DNA of 64,000 bases from DAINPP01 sp036743375 (GTDB lineage Bacteria; Thermotogota; Thermotogae; MWEM01): the NCBI GenBank assembly GCA_036743375.1, contig DAINPP010000009.1, positions 6,314 to 70,313 on the forward strand. The letters run 5' to 3'. Below, piece after piece: positions 53,299-61,473 of the stretch. Numbering within the stretch: position 1 is the stretch's first letter; each line of letters opens with the position of its first letter. The position numbers were made by a program, and so were the translations under genes. A model generated the notes under the pieces. The model saw only the letters and a program-made list of their open reading frames with translations, had not been told where the DNA came from and ran no database searches.

Positions 53299-53580
53299 AT
53301 GATTGATTCTGGTGGGATCAACAGGATAAATCCTGCGGATTATATTAATCAGATAAAGCAGACGAACAAGGTACAAAAACCGGAGACTCAAGCGGCGGAT
53401 GATTCTATCTTCAAGACGGAGAATCTTGAAAAGAGTGCCGGTATCAAATCCATGCTGAAAGAGGCTGAGCGTATTCCTGAAGTCAGGGAAAAGCTGGTCA
53501 ACCATTTCCGTGAACTCATCAGAAATGATGCTTACAATACGGATACCGATAAAATTCTGAATAAAATCCTTGGAGAATGA
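53299..53580 (+). CDS. flgM: anti-sigma-28 factor FlgM
   Basis: This is a 93-residue protein that binds and inhibits FliA until it is exported through the finished hook. The N-terminus (INRINPADYINQIKQTNK) and the C-terminal sigma-binding helices (EAERIPEVREKLVNHFRELI) are typical of FlgM. Start ATG 53299 follows TGGAGGTG; an earlier GTG at 53278 overlaps that site. A sigma-28 promoter directly upstream gives the classic autoregulatory loop. Confidence 0.93.
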   Translation: MIDSGGINRINPADYINQIKQTNKVQKPETQAADDSIFKTENLEKSAGIKSMLKEAERIPEVREKLVNHFRELIRNDAYNTDTDKILNKILGE

Positions 53581-53593
53581 ACGGGGGACTAAA

Positions 53594-54082
53594 GTGAAGG
53601 AACTTGACGATTTACGAGATCATATTGAAGCCCTTATAGTACTTTTCGATGAGTATAAGGGACTTTTGTCCGAAAAGGAGCAGACACTTATCAGCGGAGA
53701 ATATGATGAACTGAACGAGATAACGCATGAAGAGGAAATAATGGTTATATCCATTGACTCGGCCGAAAGGAAGAGAGATGAGTTATCGGGATTACTCTGC
53801 GATGCTTTGCATATCGACAGAGGTTCCTCAGTTTCAGATATTGCGGAGTCTCTCGGTGAAGAAGAGGGAACGAAGTTTATGCTGGTCATCGCAAAACTGC
53901 TCGAATGTCTTCAGGAGATCAGTTATCTTCATTATAACATAGAAAGGATGATCACCTTCCAGTTGAAAAATATCAGGTTGCTGACCGATACGGCAACCGG
54001 TCAGGAAAGGATCAACACATACAACGTCAAAGGAAAATATCAGCAGGACATCCAGAAAAAGATGTTCAACGGTAAAGGATAG
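53594..54082 (+). CDS. flgN: flagellar chaperone FlgN
   Basis: This helical protein of about 162 residues is related to FlgN, the export chaperone for hook-associated proteins FlgK and FlgL. It is acidic with long amphipathic helices (LRDHIEALIVLFDEYKGLLSEKEQTLISGEYDEL) and ends in a basic NVKGKYQQDIQKK tail, as in FlgN of Thermotogota and Bacillota. The GTG at 53594 follows ACGGGGGA; TTG 53570 inside flgM is an alternative. It is 13 bases after flgM and 20 before flgL. Confidence 0.85.
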   Translation: MKELDDLRDHIEALIVLFDEYKGLLSEKEQTLISGEYDELNEITHEEEIMVISIDSAERKRDELSGLLCDALHIDRGSSVSDIAESLGEEEGTKFMLVIAKLLECLQEISYLHYNIERMITFQLKNIRLLTDTATGQERINTYNVKGKYQQDIQKKMFNGKG

Positions 54083-54102
54083 AATCTGAAGGAGAGTCGC
54101 CT

Positions 54103-54996
54103 ATGAGAATAAATCACACGATGCTTCACAACAAGATACTGCAGGATATAACGAACGACTATAAGAAAGTTGCAAGACTTCACGAAGAGGGGACGACCGG
54201 TTTAAAAGTCATCTATCCGTCCGATGATGCGATCGTTGCAACGAGGGCATCCAACGCCAATTCAAGGGTGAGGGAGATGGAGCAGTATAAGAGAAACGGC
54301 AACACGGTCAGTACTTATCTCGATCTGTACGATAGCGTTACTCAGGAGATGTCATCACTCGCTACGAATATCAGAGAATTGACTGTAAAAGGGGCTAACG
54401 ACTCGATGACGCCAACCGACAGGGAAAGCATTGCCCAGGAGATAGACAAGATCAAGGATCATATGATACAGCTTGCCAATACGAACGTCGGTGGGGAATA
54501 CATCTTTGCCGGAGCCGATGCCGCAAATCCGCCGGTCGCAGACGACGGGACCATTACGATGGAAACGAAGGCCAATGTCAAACAGAGCACGAATCTTGGT
54601 GGCTATTCGTTCTCCTACGGAGTAACGGTATACGACGAATTTGTCGTCGATGGAAACGAAAGCGTGTTCAACCTGTTAGAAAATATCTCAGAAAACCTCA
54701 TGGAGGATAATCCGGAAAGTTATCTGAACGATATAGCGCTTGAAAAACTGGAACGGTTCGAGTACAACCTTCAGCGAATGACCTCTGAGAATGGATCCTC
54801 TCAGAAATTCCTCGAAATGTCCGTCAACCGATTTGAAGAATACACCAATTTCTTGACCGACTACGTTTCAAAGGAACAGGATGCCGATTTTCTTGAAACT
54901 TATACTAATCTCACAAATCAGCAGACGATCCTTGATGCGGCGTTAAAAACAGGTAGCAGCGTTATGACCAAATCATTGGTAGATTTCGTTTCATAG
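54103..54996 (+). CDS. flgL: flagellar hook-filament junction protein FlgL
   Basis: This is a 297-residue flagellin-like protein. The N-terminal helix (MRINHTMLHNKILQDI) and the LHEEGTTGLKVIYPSDD segment, plus the C-terminal coiled helix (TYTNLTNQQTILDAALKTGSS), are characteristic of hook-associated protein 3. The central GGEYIFAG segment is typical of FlgL. It lies last in the flgM-flgN-flgL unit and follows GGAGAG. The usual neighbour flgK is not here. Confidence 0.93.
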   Translation: MRINHTMLHNKILQDITNDYKKVARLHEEGTTGLKVIYPSDDAIVATRASNANSRVREMEQYKRNGNTVSTYLDLYDSVTQEMSSLATNIRELTVKGANDSMTPTDRESIAQEIDKIKDHMIQLANTNVGGEYIFAGADAANPPVADDGTITMETKANVKQSTNLGGYSFSYGVTVYDEFVVDGNESVFNLLENISENLMEDNPESYLNDIALEKLERFEYNLQRMTSENGSSQKFLEMSVNRFEEYTNFLTDYVSKEQDADFLETYTNLTNQQTILDAALKTGSSVMTKSLVDFVS

Positions 54997-55030
54997 TCGG
55001 TCGAAATAAAAAATAAAGTATTGCGTAGTG

Positions 55031-55061
55031 CAGGGAAGGTCGGATCAATCGACCTTCCCTG
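55031..55061. terminator. bidirectional terminator after flgL
   Basis: The 12-bp stem CAGGGAAGGTCG/CGACCTTCCCTG has a 7-base loop and a T-rich plus-strand tail (TGTTGTTG). The convergent exported-protein gene ends just beyond. Confidence 0.82.
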
Positions 55062-55083
55062 TGTTGTTGCTGCCCTATCAGCT

Positions 55084-55542
55084 TTACTGCTGCTCTGTCA
55101 GCGAAAGGAAAAATTTATCACCGGTATTCTGGCAATCTATCCGGATGATCGAAAAAGCCGTTCTGAACGCGGCGGACCCTTTTTTTCCATTTTTCATGAT
55201 TCGGTGATACGTCTGCAGGACCTGTTCGTTCAGATAAAAAAGGCCATTTCGATGAAGCCAGAACGTGATCAGCAGTTCCGTATCCGAATTTCTCCTGAGT
55301 AAAGGTGGATTATCCTGTTCTATAGTAATATTGCTCATTTCAGGCACATAATACATATCGACAGTTCCCCCCATCGCGGAATAATGATACATTGTTTTAT
55401 AAACCACGTTGGCATTATCGATATAACTGTAATACTCCAATCCGTAATCGGTCCATATGTCGAGTATCCCATCGTTTATATAAAACGAAAAAACCATCAG
55501 TGGAAACAGAAGTGTAATCAGCAGCAGAATTTTTACTCTCAA
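55084..55542 (-). CDS. small exported protein of unknown function
   Basis: Read from TTG 55542, preceded by AAGGTG, this is a 152-residue protein with a signal peptide or membrane anchor (MRVKILLLITLLFPLMVFSFY). A longer frame reaches ATG 55617 but has no ribosome site there. No family was recognised. The mature part has several tyrosines (GLEYYSYIDN, MYYVPEM). It is convergent with flgL and stands alone. Confidence 0.6.
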   Translation of the reverse strand: MRVKILLLITLLFPLMVFSFYINDGILDIWTDYGLEYYSYIDNANVVYKTMYHYSAMGGTVDMYYVPEMSNITIEQDNPPLLRRNSDTELLITFWLHRNGLFYLNEQVLQTYHRIMKNGKKGSAAFRTAFSIIRIDCQNTGDKFFLSLTEQQ

Positions 55543-55619
55543 AATTTTCACACCTTGATCAAAATGTAGATTATATATTTCTATAAAACCTCTACTTATT
55601 ATATCAGATTTTTTCATGT

Positions 55620-55625
55620 TATAAT
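55620..55625 (+). promoter_or_regulatory. extended -10 promoter of surE operon
   Basis: TGTTATAAT (55617-55625) lies 43 bases before the surE ATG, with a weak AT-rich -35 region. Confidence 0.55.
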
Positions 55626-55667
55626 TAACTATAAATGCTGTATACAGTTTGAAAGGAATTGATTAAA

Positions 55668-56429
55668 ATGAAGATTTTAATTACCAATGATGACGGGATC
55701 ATGGCAGAAGGCATATTCTGCCTTAAGAGGTATCTGACGGAAGCGGGACATGAGGTCATCGTATCCGCCCCCGCGACGGAGCAGAGTGCCACCGGACATG
55801 CAATTACCTTGAGAAAACCCCTGTGGGCAGAAAAGACAGACCGTGAAGGAGAATTCTTCGGTTATGGTGTAACGGGAACACCCGCAGACAGTGTGAAGAT
55901 CGGAATACTGGAGTTTGCCAAGAGAGATATAGATATCGTCATATCGGGTATCAATAAAGGGGCCAATCTCGGCACGGACATCCCCTATTCCGGAACCGTA
56001 TCAGGTGCGCTTGAAGGGGCTATTATGGGATATCCGGCGATTGCCATCTCCAGCTTAAACCCAAGGGATTCCCACTTTGAAACAGCCGCAAGATTTCTGA
56101 CGGAATTTCTTGAGACCTTTGATATCAAATCGATCAAACCGTTCGGCGCCTTGAACATCAATGTGCCATCTATACCCTATCATGAGTTGAAAGGGTATAA
56201 GCTCACCCGTCAGAGTGCAAGAAGATTTGACGATTATTTTGAAAAGAGAAAAGATCCCTATGGAAATGATTATTTCTGGCTGATGGGAACTATAAAGGAT
56301 GAAGAACTGCCTGAAGACAGTGACTGGGCCGCAATCAGGGAAAATTACGTTTCAATTACACCGTTGACGGTATTTATGTGCGATTGTGACTGGTTTAATG
56401 AAATAAAGAACTATCGAAAGGATGATTGA
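55668..56429 (+). CDS. surE: 5'-nucleotidase SurE
   Basis: This metal-dependent nucleotide phosphatase of about 253 residues begins with the ILITNDDG metal-binding motif. ATEQSATGHAIT, TGTPADSVKIGI, ISGINKGANLGTDIPYSGTVSGALEGA and the NINVP segment are all conserved. The ATG at 55668 gives the standard MKILITNDDG start; TTG 55659 is an alternative. It is the first gene of a housekeeping run and abuts def. Confidence 0.96.
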   Translation: MKILITNDDGIMAEGIFCLKRYLTEAGHEVIVSAPATEQSATGHAITLRKPLWAEKTDREGEFFGYGVTGTPADSVKIGILEFAKRDIDIVISGINKGANLGTDIPYSGTVSGALEGAIMGYPAIAISSLNPRDSHFETAARFLTEFLETFDIKSIKPFGALNINVPSIPYHELKGYKLTRQSARRFDDYFEKRKDPYGNDYFWLMGTIKDEELPEDSDWAAIRENYVSITPLTVFMCDCDWFNEIKNYRKDD

Positions 56430-56945
56430 ATGGAATACAAACTCAGATATTACGGAGATCCGATATTGAGAAAGAAGACCGAAAAGATAACGGATTTCGG
56501 AGAAGAATTACAAAAACTGATTGAAGATATGGTTCGACTCATGTATGCGGAAGATGGAGCCGGGCTTGCCGGCCCTCAAGTGGGTGTCAGTAAAAGTCTG
56601 TTTGTCGGAGACGATAATTCGGGTGATGGCTGGAAGGCCTATATTAACCCTGAAATCCTCGACTTCTCAGATGAAAAGGAAGTTGCCGAGGAAGGTTGTC
56701 TTTCCGTTCCGGATATCTTTGAGAATGTGGAAAGGGCAAAAGAAGTACGGATCAGATACAATGATCCGGAAGGCAACGTGCATGAAGAAACACTGAGCAG
56801 TTACAAGGCAAGGATCGTACAACATGAAACGGATCATCTGAATGGAATCCTGTTCATCGATCATCTCAGTACCTTAAAAAGAAGACTCTTAAAGAAAAAG
56901 TTGGATTTCATAAAAAGGATGGCGAAGGAAAATACCAATGAATGA
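56430..56945 (+). CDS. def: peptide deformylase
   Basis: This 171-residue enzyme removes the formyl group from nascent proteins. The three metal motifs are present: GAGLAGPQVGV, EEGCLSVPD with the metal cysteine, and QHETDHLNGILF (HExxH form). Its ATG follows the surE TGA directly. It overlaps fmt by 8 bases, the common def-fmt pairing. Confidence 0.97.
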   Translation: MEYKLRYYGDPILRKKTEKITDFGEELQKLIEDMVRLMYAEDGAGLAGPQVGVSKSLFVGDDNSGDGWKAYINPEILDFSDEKEVAEEGCLSVPDIFENVERAKEVRIRYNDPEGNVHEETLSSYKARIVQHETDHLNGILFIDHLSTLKRRLLKKKLDFIKRMAKENTNE

Positions 56946-57906
56946 TGAAATCAAGGCAAAAAAAGAGATGAGAATCGTATTCATGGGAACACCGGATTTT
57001 TCAGCGTATCATCTTCAAAGCCTCATCGATGCGGGGTATAACATTGTCGGTGTCTTTTCACAACCGGATAAGATTTCAGGTAGAGGGGGAAAAACGAGAC
57101 CGACCCCGGTCAAAGTTACGGCAATGAACGCGGGGATTGATGTTTTTCAGCCTAAGTCGGTCAACCTGAAGCAGGGTTTTTCTCTTCTTGAGCAACTGAA
57201 GCCGGATGTAATTATAGTCGTCGCATTCGGTAAAATCCTGAAGGATAAGGTCATTTCACTTCCCGGTATGGGCATTTACAACGTTCACGCCTCTCTTCTT
57301 CCTGCATACAGAGGAGCCGCTCCCATACAGCGTTCGATTGAACAGGGCGATGAAAGGACCGGCGTGGCTATCATGAAGATCGCCACTGAACTCGATGCCG
57401 GAGATGTGGCAAAGATGTCTGAAGTTTCCATAGAACCGGCTGATAACTTTGAAACCGTCCACGACAAACTGCAGGAAGCCGGTGCCACGCTACTGATTGA
57501 TTTTCTCGAAGAATTGAGAACCGGTACCGTTTCCTTCAGGAAACAGGCACATGAGAAGGCAACCTATGCGGCCAAGATAGAAAAGGGTGAATTGATTCTT
57601 GACTGGACCGAAACCGCGGAGAAACTGCATAACAAGATCAGGGCATTCGATCCCGTTCCCTGTGCGAGGACGCTGCTTGACGGCCAAACGGTAAAACTTA
57701 AAGGCTCTCTCGCAACCGAAAAGGGAGATGACACAGCTGTTCCCGGTACAATCCTTGACATAACAAAAAAAGGGGCATGGATTCAATGTGGAAGTGGAAA
57801 GATCCTTATTAAAGATATACAGCTGCCGTCAAAACAGTTTACGACGTTTCAGGAGGCCAAAAACGGTAGAAAAATAGAGATAGGGAAGTGTTTTGACCGT
57901 GTATAA
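56938..57906 (+). CDS. fmt: methionyl-tRNA formyltransferase
   Basis: This 322-residue enzyme formylates initiator Met-tRNA. The formyl-folate-binding GTPDFSAYHLQSL start, GRGGKTRPTPVK loop, catalytic HASLLPAYRGAAPIQRSI and ATELDAGDVAKM segments are intact, followed by the C-terminal tRNA-binding beta domain (residues about 210-320). AAGGAA precedes the ATG. It overlaps the nuclease gene downstream by up to 14 bases. Confidence 0.97.
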   Translation: MNDEIKAKKEMRIVFMGTPDFSAYHLQSLIDAGYNIVGVFSQPDKISGRGGKTRPTPVKVTAMNAGIDVFQPKSVNLKQGFSLLEQLKPDVIIVVAFGKILKDKVISLPGMGIYNVHASLLPAYRGAAPIQRSIEQGDERTGVAIMKIATELDAGDVAKMSEVSIEPADNFETVHDKLQEAGATLLIDFLEELRTGTVSFRKQAHEKATYAAKIEKGELILDWTETAEKLHNKIRAFDPVPCARTLLDGQTVKLKGSLATEKGDDTAVPGTILDITKKGAWIQCGSGKILIKDIQLPSKQFTTFQEAKNGRKIEIGKCFDRV

Positions 57907-58654
57907 GATGAAAATGAGTTATTCCAAACTCACAACATTCGAGCAATGTCCACTTAAATTCAAGTTTCAGTATATCAACCGTTTTCCGACAAGTTCAAGT
58001 CCCGCGTTACTGCTCGGGCAGACCATACACAGTGCGCTGGATAAATATTTCTCCTTTTCTGAAGACCGGCGTTCACTCACAATTCTTAAAAACCTGTTCA
58101 GAAGTGAGTGGAAAACGGAAAGAAACAAACTCAGAGAACAGGGTAGCCTTGAGATGGATAAAGAAACAGAGGTTGAACACGGAAAACGCGGTCTGATCAT
58201 GCTCGAGAACTTTTACAGTAGTAGTCTTAACTTTGAGCCCGTCCAGCGGGAAGAGTTCATCGAGGCGGATCTGAAAGATGACATGCCGTTTCTCGGAAGG
58301 ATAGACAGACTGGATAAGGTGCGCATAGATGGCGTGGAAGGCTATAAAGTCGTCGATTATAAAACGGGAAAGCTGAGTGAAAGGTTCATAGACTTTATCC
58401 AGCTCTTCACCTATGCCTGGCTCATGAACGAACAGGGGCACAAGGTCATCGCCTCCTCGTTTTATTATCTCGAACAGAATAAGCTCATAGAAAAACCGCT
58501 GACAGAGGAAATCTACGAACAGACGAGAAACAAGCTGATCGAAAAATGTATTCCTGTTTACGAGGCACTGGAGACGGATACTTTTGATCCAAAGGAATCC
58601 GCACTCTGTCCCTATTGTGATTATATAAGGATGTGTCCTCTCAAGGAAGCATAA
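57893..58654 (+). CDS. RecB-type PD-(D/E)XK nuclease with Fe-S cluster cysteines
   Basis: This is a protein of about 250 residues with the single-domain RecB/Cas4-like nuclease fold. GRIDRLD (with the metal Asp) and VVDYKTGK (D-x-K catalytic motif) are present, and QLFTYAWL is the QxxxY motif. An N-terminal Cys (FEQCPLKF) and a C-terminal cluster CPYCDYIRMCP give four cysteines, as in AddB and Cas4 4Fe-4S nucleases. No helicase, AddA or cas gene is adjacent. The start may be TTG 57893 or ATG 57908. Its last codons form one arm of a 16-bp inverted repeat with the array downstream. Confidence 0.85.
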   Translation: MTVYKMKMSYSKLTTFEQCPLKFKFQYINRFPTSSSPALLLGQTIHSALDKYFSFSEDRRSLTILKNLFRSEWKTERNKLREQGSLEMDKETEVEHGKRGLIMLENFYSSSLNFEPVQREEFIEADLKDDMPFLGRIDRLDKVRIDGVEGYKVVDYKTGKLSERFIDFIQLFTYAWLMNEQGHKVIASSFYYLEQNKLIEKPLTEEIYEQTRNKLIEKCIPVYEALETDTFDPKESALCPYCDYIRMCPLKEA

Positions 58655-58671
58655 CATGCTTCCTTGAGAGG
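58637..58671. repeat. 16-bp perfect inverted repeat at nuclease gene end
   Basis: CCTCTCAAGGAAGCAT (58637-58652) and ATGCTTCCTTGAGAGG (58656-58671) are separated by AAC. The left arm codes the last residues of the nuclease and its stop; the right arm is the start of the first 62-bp repeat unit. It could act as a terminator, but there is no T run directly after it. Confidence 0.9.
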
Positions 58672-58923
58672 CAGGAGTTTCTACTAAACTCCATCCTTCC
58701 ATTTTACGAGGCATATCATGCTTCCTTGAGAGGCAGGAGTTTCTACTAAACTCCATCCTTCCATTTTACGANNNNNNNNNNNNNNNNNNNNNNNNNNNNN
58801 NNNNNNNNNNNNNNNNNNNNNNNNNNNNNNNNNNNNNNNNNNNNNNNNNNNNNNNNNNNNNNNNNNNNNNNGGCATATCATGCTTCCTTGAGAGGCAGGA
58901 GTTTTCCTAAACTCCATTTAATA
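58655..58923. repeat. tandem array of a 62-bp unit, interrupted by gap
   Basis: Units start at 58655, 58717 and (after the gap) 58879. The first two are near-identical over 55 readable bases, and the flanks of the gap stay in phase with a 62-bp period. Each unit contains CATGCTTCCTTGAGAGG and an internal hairpin GGAGTTT-CTACT-AAACTCC. The last unit is degenerate at its right end. True copy number is unknown because the gap lies inside the array. It does not look like CRISPR, since the whole unit repeats with no variable spacer. Confidence 0.85.
58772..58871. other. assembly gap of 100 N
   Basis: Exactly 100 undetermined bases, the size commonly used for a gap of unknown length. It falls within the 62-bp tandem repeats, so a collapsed array is the likely cause. 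Confidence 0.95.
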
Positions 58924-58996
58924 AAAATAATGGCGTATGTGTTATCGGGTGATTCGTGAATCATCGCTGCAAAAGGCGTCCATCGGAAGGAAAATT

Positions 58997-60121
58997 ATGA
59001 CTAAGACGATAGCAATAATAGGTTCAACGGGTTCAATTGGTACACAGAGTATAGATGTGGTGAGATCGCTGAAGAAGTCGGGACTCGATTATGAGATAAC
59101 GGGAATCTCCGCGAAGAGTTCACAGCTTTTTAAAAAGCAGCTGATAGAAATAAATCCAAAGGCCTATGCCTTTTCTGAGAAGGTGGAGGAGAGTGAAGCG
59201 AGGTATTTCGCAGATTCCTCTGAACTGATCGAATATCTGAAACCGGATATGACCGTTATCGCCTCAAGCGGCGGTGATTCATTGAAGTACACCGTTGCCG
59301 CCATCAAGAATTCCAAGCGGGTTTGTCTGGCAAACAAGGAATCCATGGTGCTTGCCGGTGATATTATTAACAACCTCGCCGATGTCTGCCGGTGTGAGAT
59401 CATTCCCGTTGACAGTGAACACAGCGGTGTCTTTCAGCTGTTTGAAGGTGAATCACCCGATGATGTCTCAAAAGTAATCATCACGGCATCCGGTGGTGCC
59501 TTAAGAGGCTGGAAACGGGAAGATCTGAAACATGCAACACCGGAAGATGTACTGAAACACCCTACCTGGAATATGGGTGCCAAGATAACGGTTGATTCCG
59601 CCACCTTGTTCAACAAAGGACTTGAAGTCATAGAGGCCAAGCGATTGTTTTTCCTGAAAAAGGAACAGATAGATACGGCTTTTTGTTATTCAAGTTATAT
59701 TCATGCTATGATAGTATTCAGAGACGGGGTAATCAAGATTCATTCGGGAAAACCGGATATGCGTATACCAATCGGATATTCCATGACCTATCCGCAGAGA
59801 TTATACGATAACACTGAAAAGGAACTGAAACCGGAACTGCTGAGTCTGACAAGCCTCGACAGGGAAGAATATCCGGCATTGAAACTGGCGTTTGAAGTGT
59901 TAGAAAAACCGAATACATGTTCTATAATATACAATGCCGCCAATGAGGTGGCTGTCGATTTGTTTTTAAAGAGAAAGATCGGTTTTACGTCTATATTCGA
60001 AGTGGTTGATTCCGCTTTGAACCGGTATGAAGGCGGAGAAATAGACAACATTGAAGAGATCATAACATTTCACGATGATATAAAGAGAAAGACTGAACGG
60101 GATTGGAGGAGATTTTTGTGA
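58997..60121 (+). CDS. dxr: 1-deoxy-D-xylulose 5-phosphate reductoisomerase
   Basis: This 374-residue enzyme makes 2-C-methylerythritol 4-phosphate, the first committed step of the non-mevalonate isoprenoid pathway. NADPH-binding GSTGSIGTQ, LANKESMVLAG, the metal-binding PVDSEHSGVFQ, SGGALRGW and TWNMGAKITVDSATLFNKGLE are present. The usual HPQS(I/V)IHS segment reads CYSSYIHA, a modest departure. ATG 58997 follows GGAAGG; an earlier frame start near the repeat lacks a ribosome site. It overlaps rplI by 4 bases (GTGA). Confidence 0.95.
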   Translation: MTKTIAIIGSTGSIGTQSIDVVRSLKKSGLDYEITGISAKSSQLFKKQLIEINPKAYAFSEKVEESEARYFADSSELIEYLKPDMTVIASSGGDSLKYTVAAIKNSKRVCLANKESMVLAGDIINNLADVCRCEIIPVDSEHSGVFQLFEGESPDDVSKVIITASGGALRGWKREDLKHATPEDVLKHPTWNMGAKITVDSATLFNKGLEVIEAKRLFFLKKEQIDTAFCYSSYIHAMIVFRDGVIKIHSGKPDMRIPIGYSMTYPQRLYDNTEKELKPELLSLTSLDREEYPALKLAFEVLEKPNTCSIIYNAANEVAVDLFLKRKIGFTSIFEVVDSALNRYEGGEIDNIEEIITFHDDIKRKTERDWRRFL

Positions 60122-60567
60122 AGGTTATTTTGATTCAGGACGTTCCCAAACTTGGTAAAAAGGGAGATGTAAAGAAGGTTTCCGATGGTTATGCGAGAAA
60201 TTTTCTTTTCAAGAGGGAGGTCGCGATTGAAGCGACAGAGAGTGCCTTAAAACATCTCGAGAGTATTCAGAAGGTACAGAACGAACACGAGGAAAAGGAA
60301 AGGGCAAAAAATCAGGAAAAATTGGATAAACTGATGAAAGAATTCTTTGTCATGAAGGTAAAATGTGGAGATAAGGGAAAACTGTTCGGTTCGATCACAA
60401 GTGCCGATATTGCTCAGGAACTCAGTGATTATCTCGGCGAAAAGATTGAGAAGAAACATATCGTCTTAAACGGGAATCTCAAGGAACTCGGTACCTATGA
60501 AGTACAGTTGAAACTTCCGAGAGGTGTGAAGGGAACACTCAAGGTCAAATTGGAAAAAGCGGAATAA
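60118..60567 (+). CDS. rplI: 50S ribosomal protein L9
   Basis: This is a 149-residue ribosomal protein with N-terminal MKVILIQDVPKLGKKGDVKKVSDGYARNFL, the conserved L9 domain that binds 23S rRNA, a long connecting helix (about 45-80) and a C-terminal domain. GTG 60118 follows GGAGGAG and overlaps the dxr stop. It is unusual for L9 to sit with dxr and not with rpsF/rpsR. Confidence 0.97.
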   Translation: MKVILIQDVPKLGKKGDVKKVSDGYARNFLFKREVAIEATESALKHLESIQKVQNEHEEKERAKNQEKLDKLMKEFFVMKVKCGDKGKLFGSITSADIAQELSDYLGEKIEKKHIVLNGNLKELGTYEVQLKLPRGVKGTLKVKLEKAE

Positions 60568-60616
60568 TTCAGATCAAAATTGATTTTAAACATCGATTAA
60601 GTAACAGGAGAAGAGA

Positions 60617-61462
60617 TTGGAAATATTAACATTTTCAAAAGCCATGTATTCTACATGGCTTTATTACGCCCCTGACAGAATTTTATTTGATTGTGGTGAA
60701 GGGATCAGTACCCTTTTGACGAACAAGCTCTTTGCCGTAAAGAAAATATTCCTCACACACAGTCATGCCGATCATATTTCAGGATTATGGGGTTTTCTGA
60801 ACACTCGAAGCAGTGCGATGGGAGAAAGGGAAAAACCACTGGAAATATACTATCATAAAAGTTCTGATCAGATACGGAATTATATCGAATTTATCTTAAA
60901 AACAGGAAACAAATTAAAATATGATCTTTCTATACATGAGATAGATACCGGTGAAGAGATCCCACTTACCGAAGGCAACGGAAAACGGTATATAAAGGCA
61001 TTCAACACGGATCATATGAAAAGTGAGGTCTCTATCGGTTATCAGATCAGAGAGACCAGAAAGCGACTGAAAGAAGATTACAAGGGACTGGATCAGGAAG
61101 CGATCAAACAGATTATAAAAGAAAAGGGAAGAGATGCCATTACAGAAAGATACTCATACAGCCTGATGACTCTGAGTGGAGATGGCAACGTCATCGGAGA
61201 TGAATACATGTCCGATACCACGTTGCTGATTCACGAATGTACATTTCTTGATGCAGAGGACAGGCGTGGAGACAAGCATACTGAGATCACCGAACTACTC
61301 GATAAAATCAGACGGAACAAACCCAAAAAAGTCATACTCTATCATATCTCAAACAGATATTTGATCAAGTTGCGTGAGACGATGAAAAATGTGGAAAAAG
61401 AGCTTAAGGAAGAGGGAATAGAGTTCTTTTATGTTTACCCGGGAAAGGTATGCCGTTTTTAA
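60617..61462 (+). CDS. metallo-beta-lactamase protein, RNase Z-like
   Basis: This is a 281-residue beta-lactamase-fold protein with the metal motif THSHADHISGLWGF, a later Asp/His set (NTDHMKSEVSIGY; LIHECTFLD) and the HISNRY segment, as in RNase Z/ElaC proteins that trim tRNA 3' ends. It lacks a clear exosite arm of the classical enzyme, and Thermotogota RNase Z proteins are known to be atypical. TTG 60617 starts it behind AGGAG. It sits beside the RNase R gene, which supports an RNA role. Confidence 0.82.
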   Translation: MEILTFSKAMYSTWLYYAPDRILFDCGEGISTLLTNKLFAVKKIFLTHSHADHISGLWGFLNTRSSAMGEREKPLEIYYHKSSDQIRNYIEFILKTGNKLKYDLSIHEIDTGEEIPLTEGNGKRYIKAFNTDHMKSEVSIGYQIRETRKRLKEDYKGLDQEAIKQIIKEKGRDAITERYSYSLMTLSGDGNVIGDEYMSDTTLLIHECTFLDAEDRRGDKHTEITELLDKIRRNKPKKVILYHISNRYLIKLRETMKNVEKELKEEGIEFFYVYPGKVCRF

Positions 61463-61473
61463 GGAGATGAAAT

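Noticed and set aside
58073..58756. 227-codon minus-strand frame overlapping the nuclease gene
   Set aside because: It is antisense to a gene with clear nuclease motifs and extends into the repeat units.
58684..58917. Minus-strand frame running through the N gap
   Set aside because: It is a product of translating the repeat and undetermined bases; the 62-bp period is not a multiple of three.
58655..58923. CRISPR array beside a Cas4-like nuclease
   Set aside because: The readable units are near-identical over their whole 62-bp length, with no unique spacers, and no cas1, cas2 or effector gene is near. The gap leaves slight doubt.
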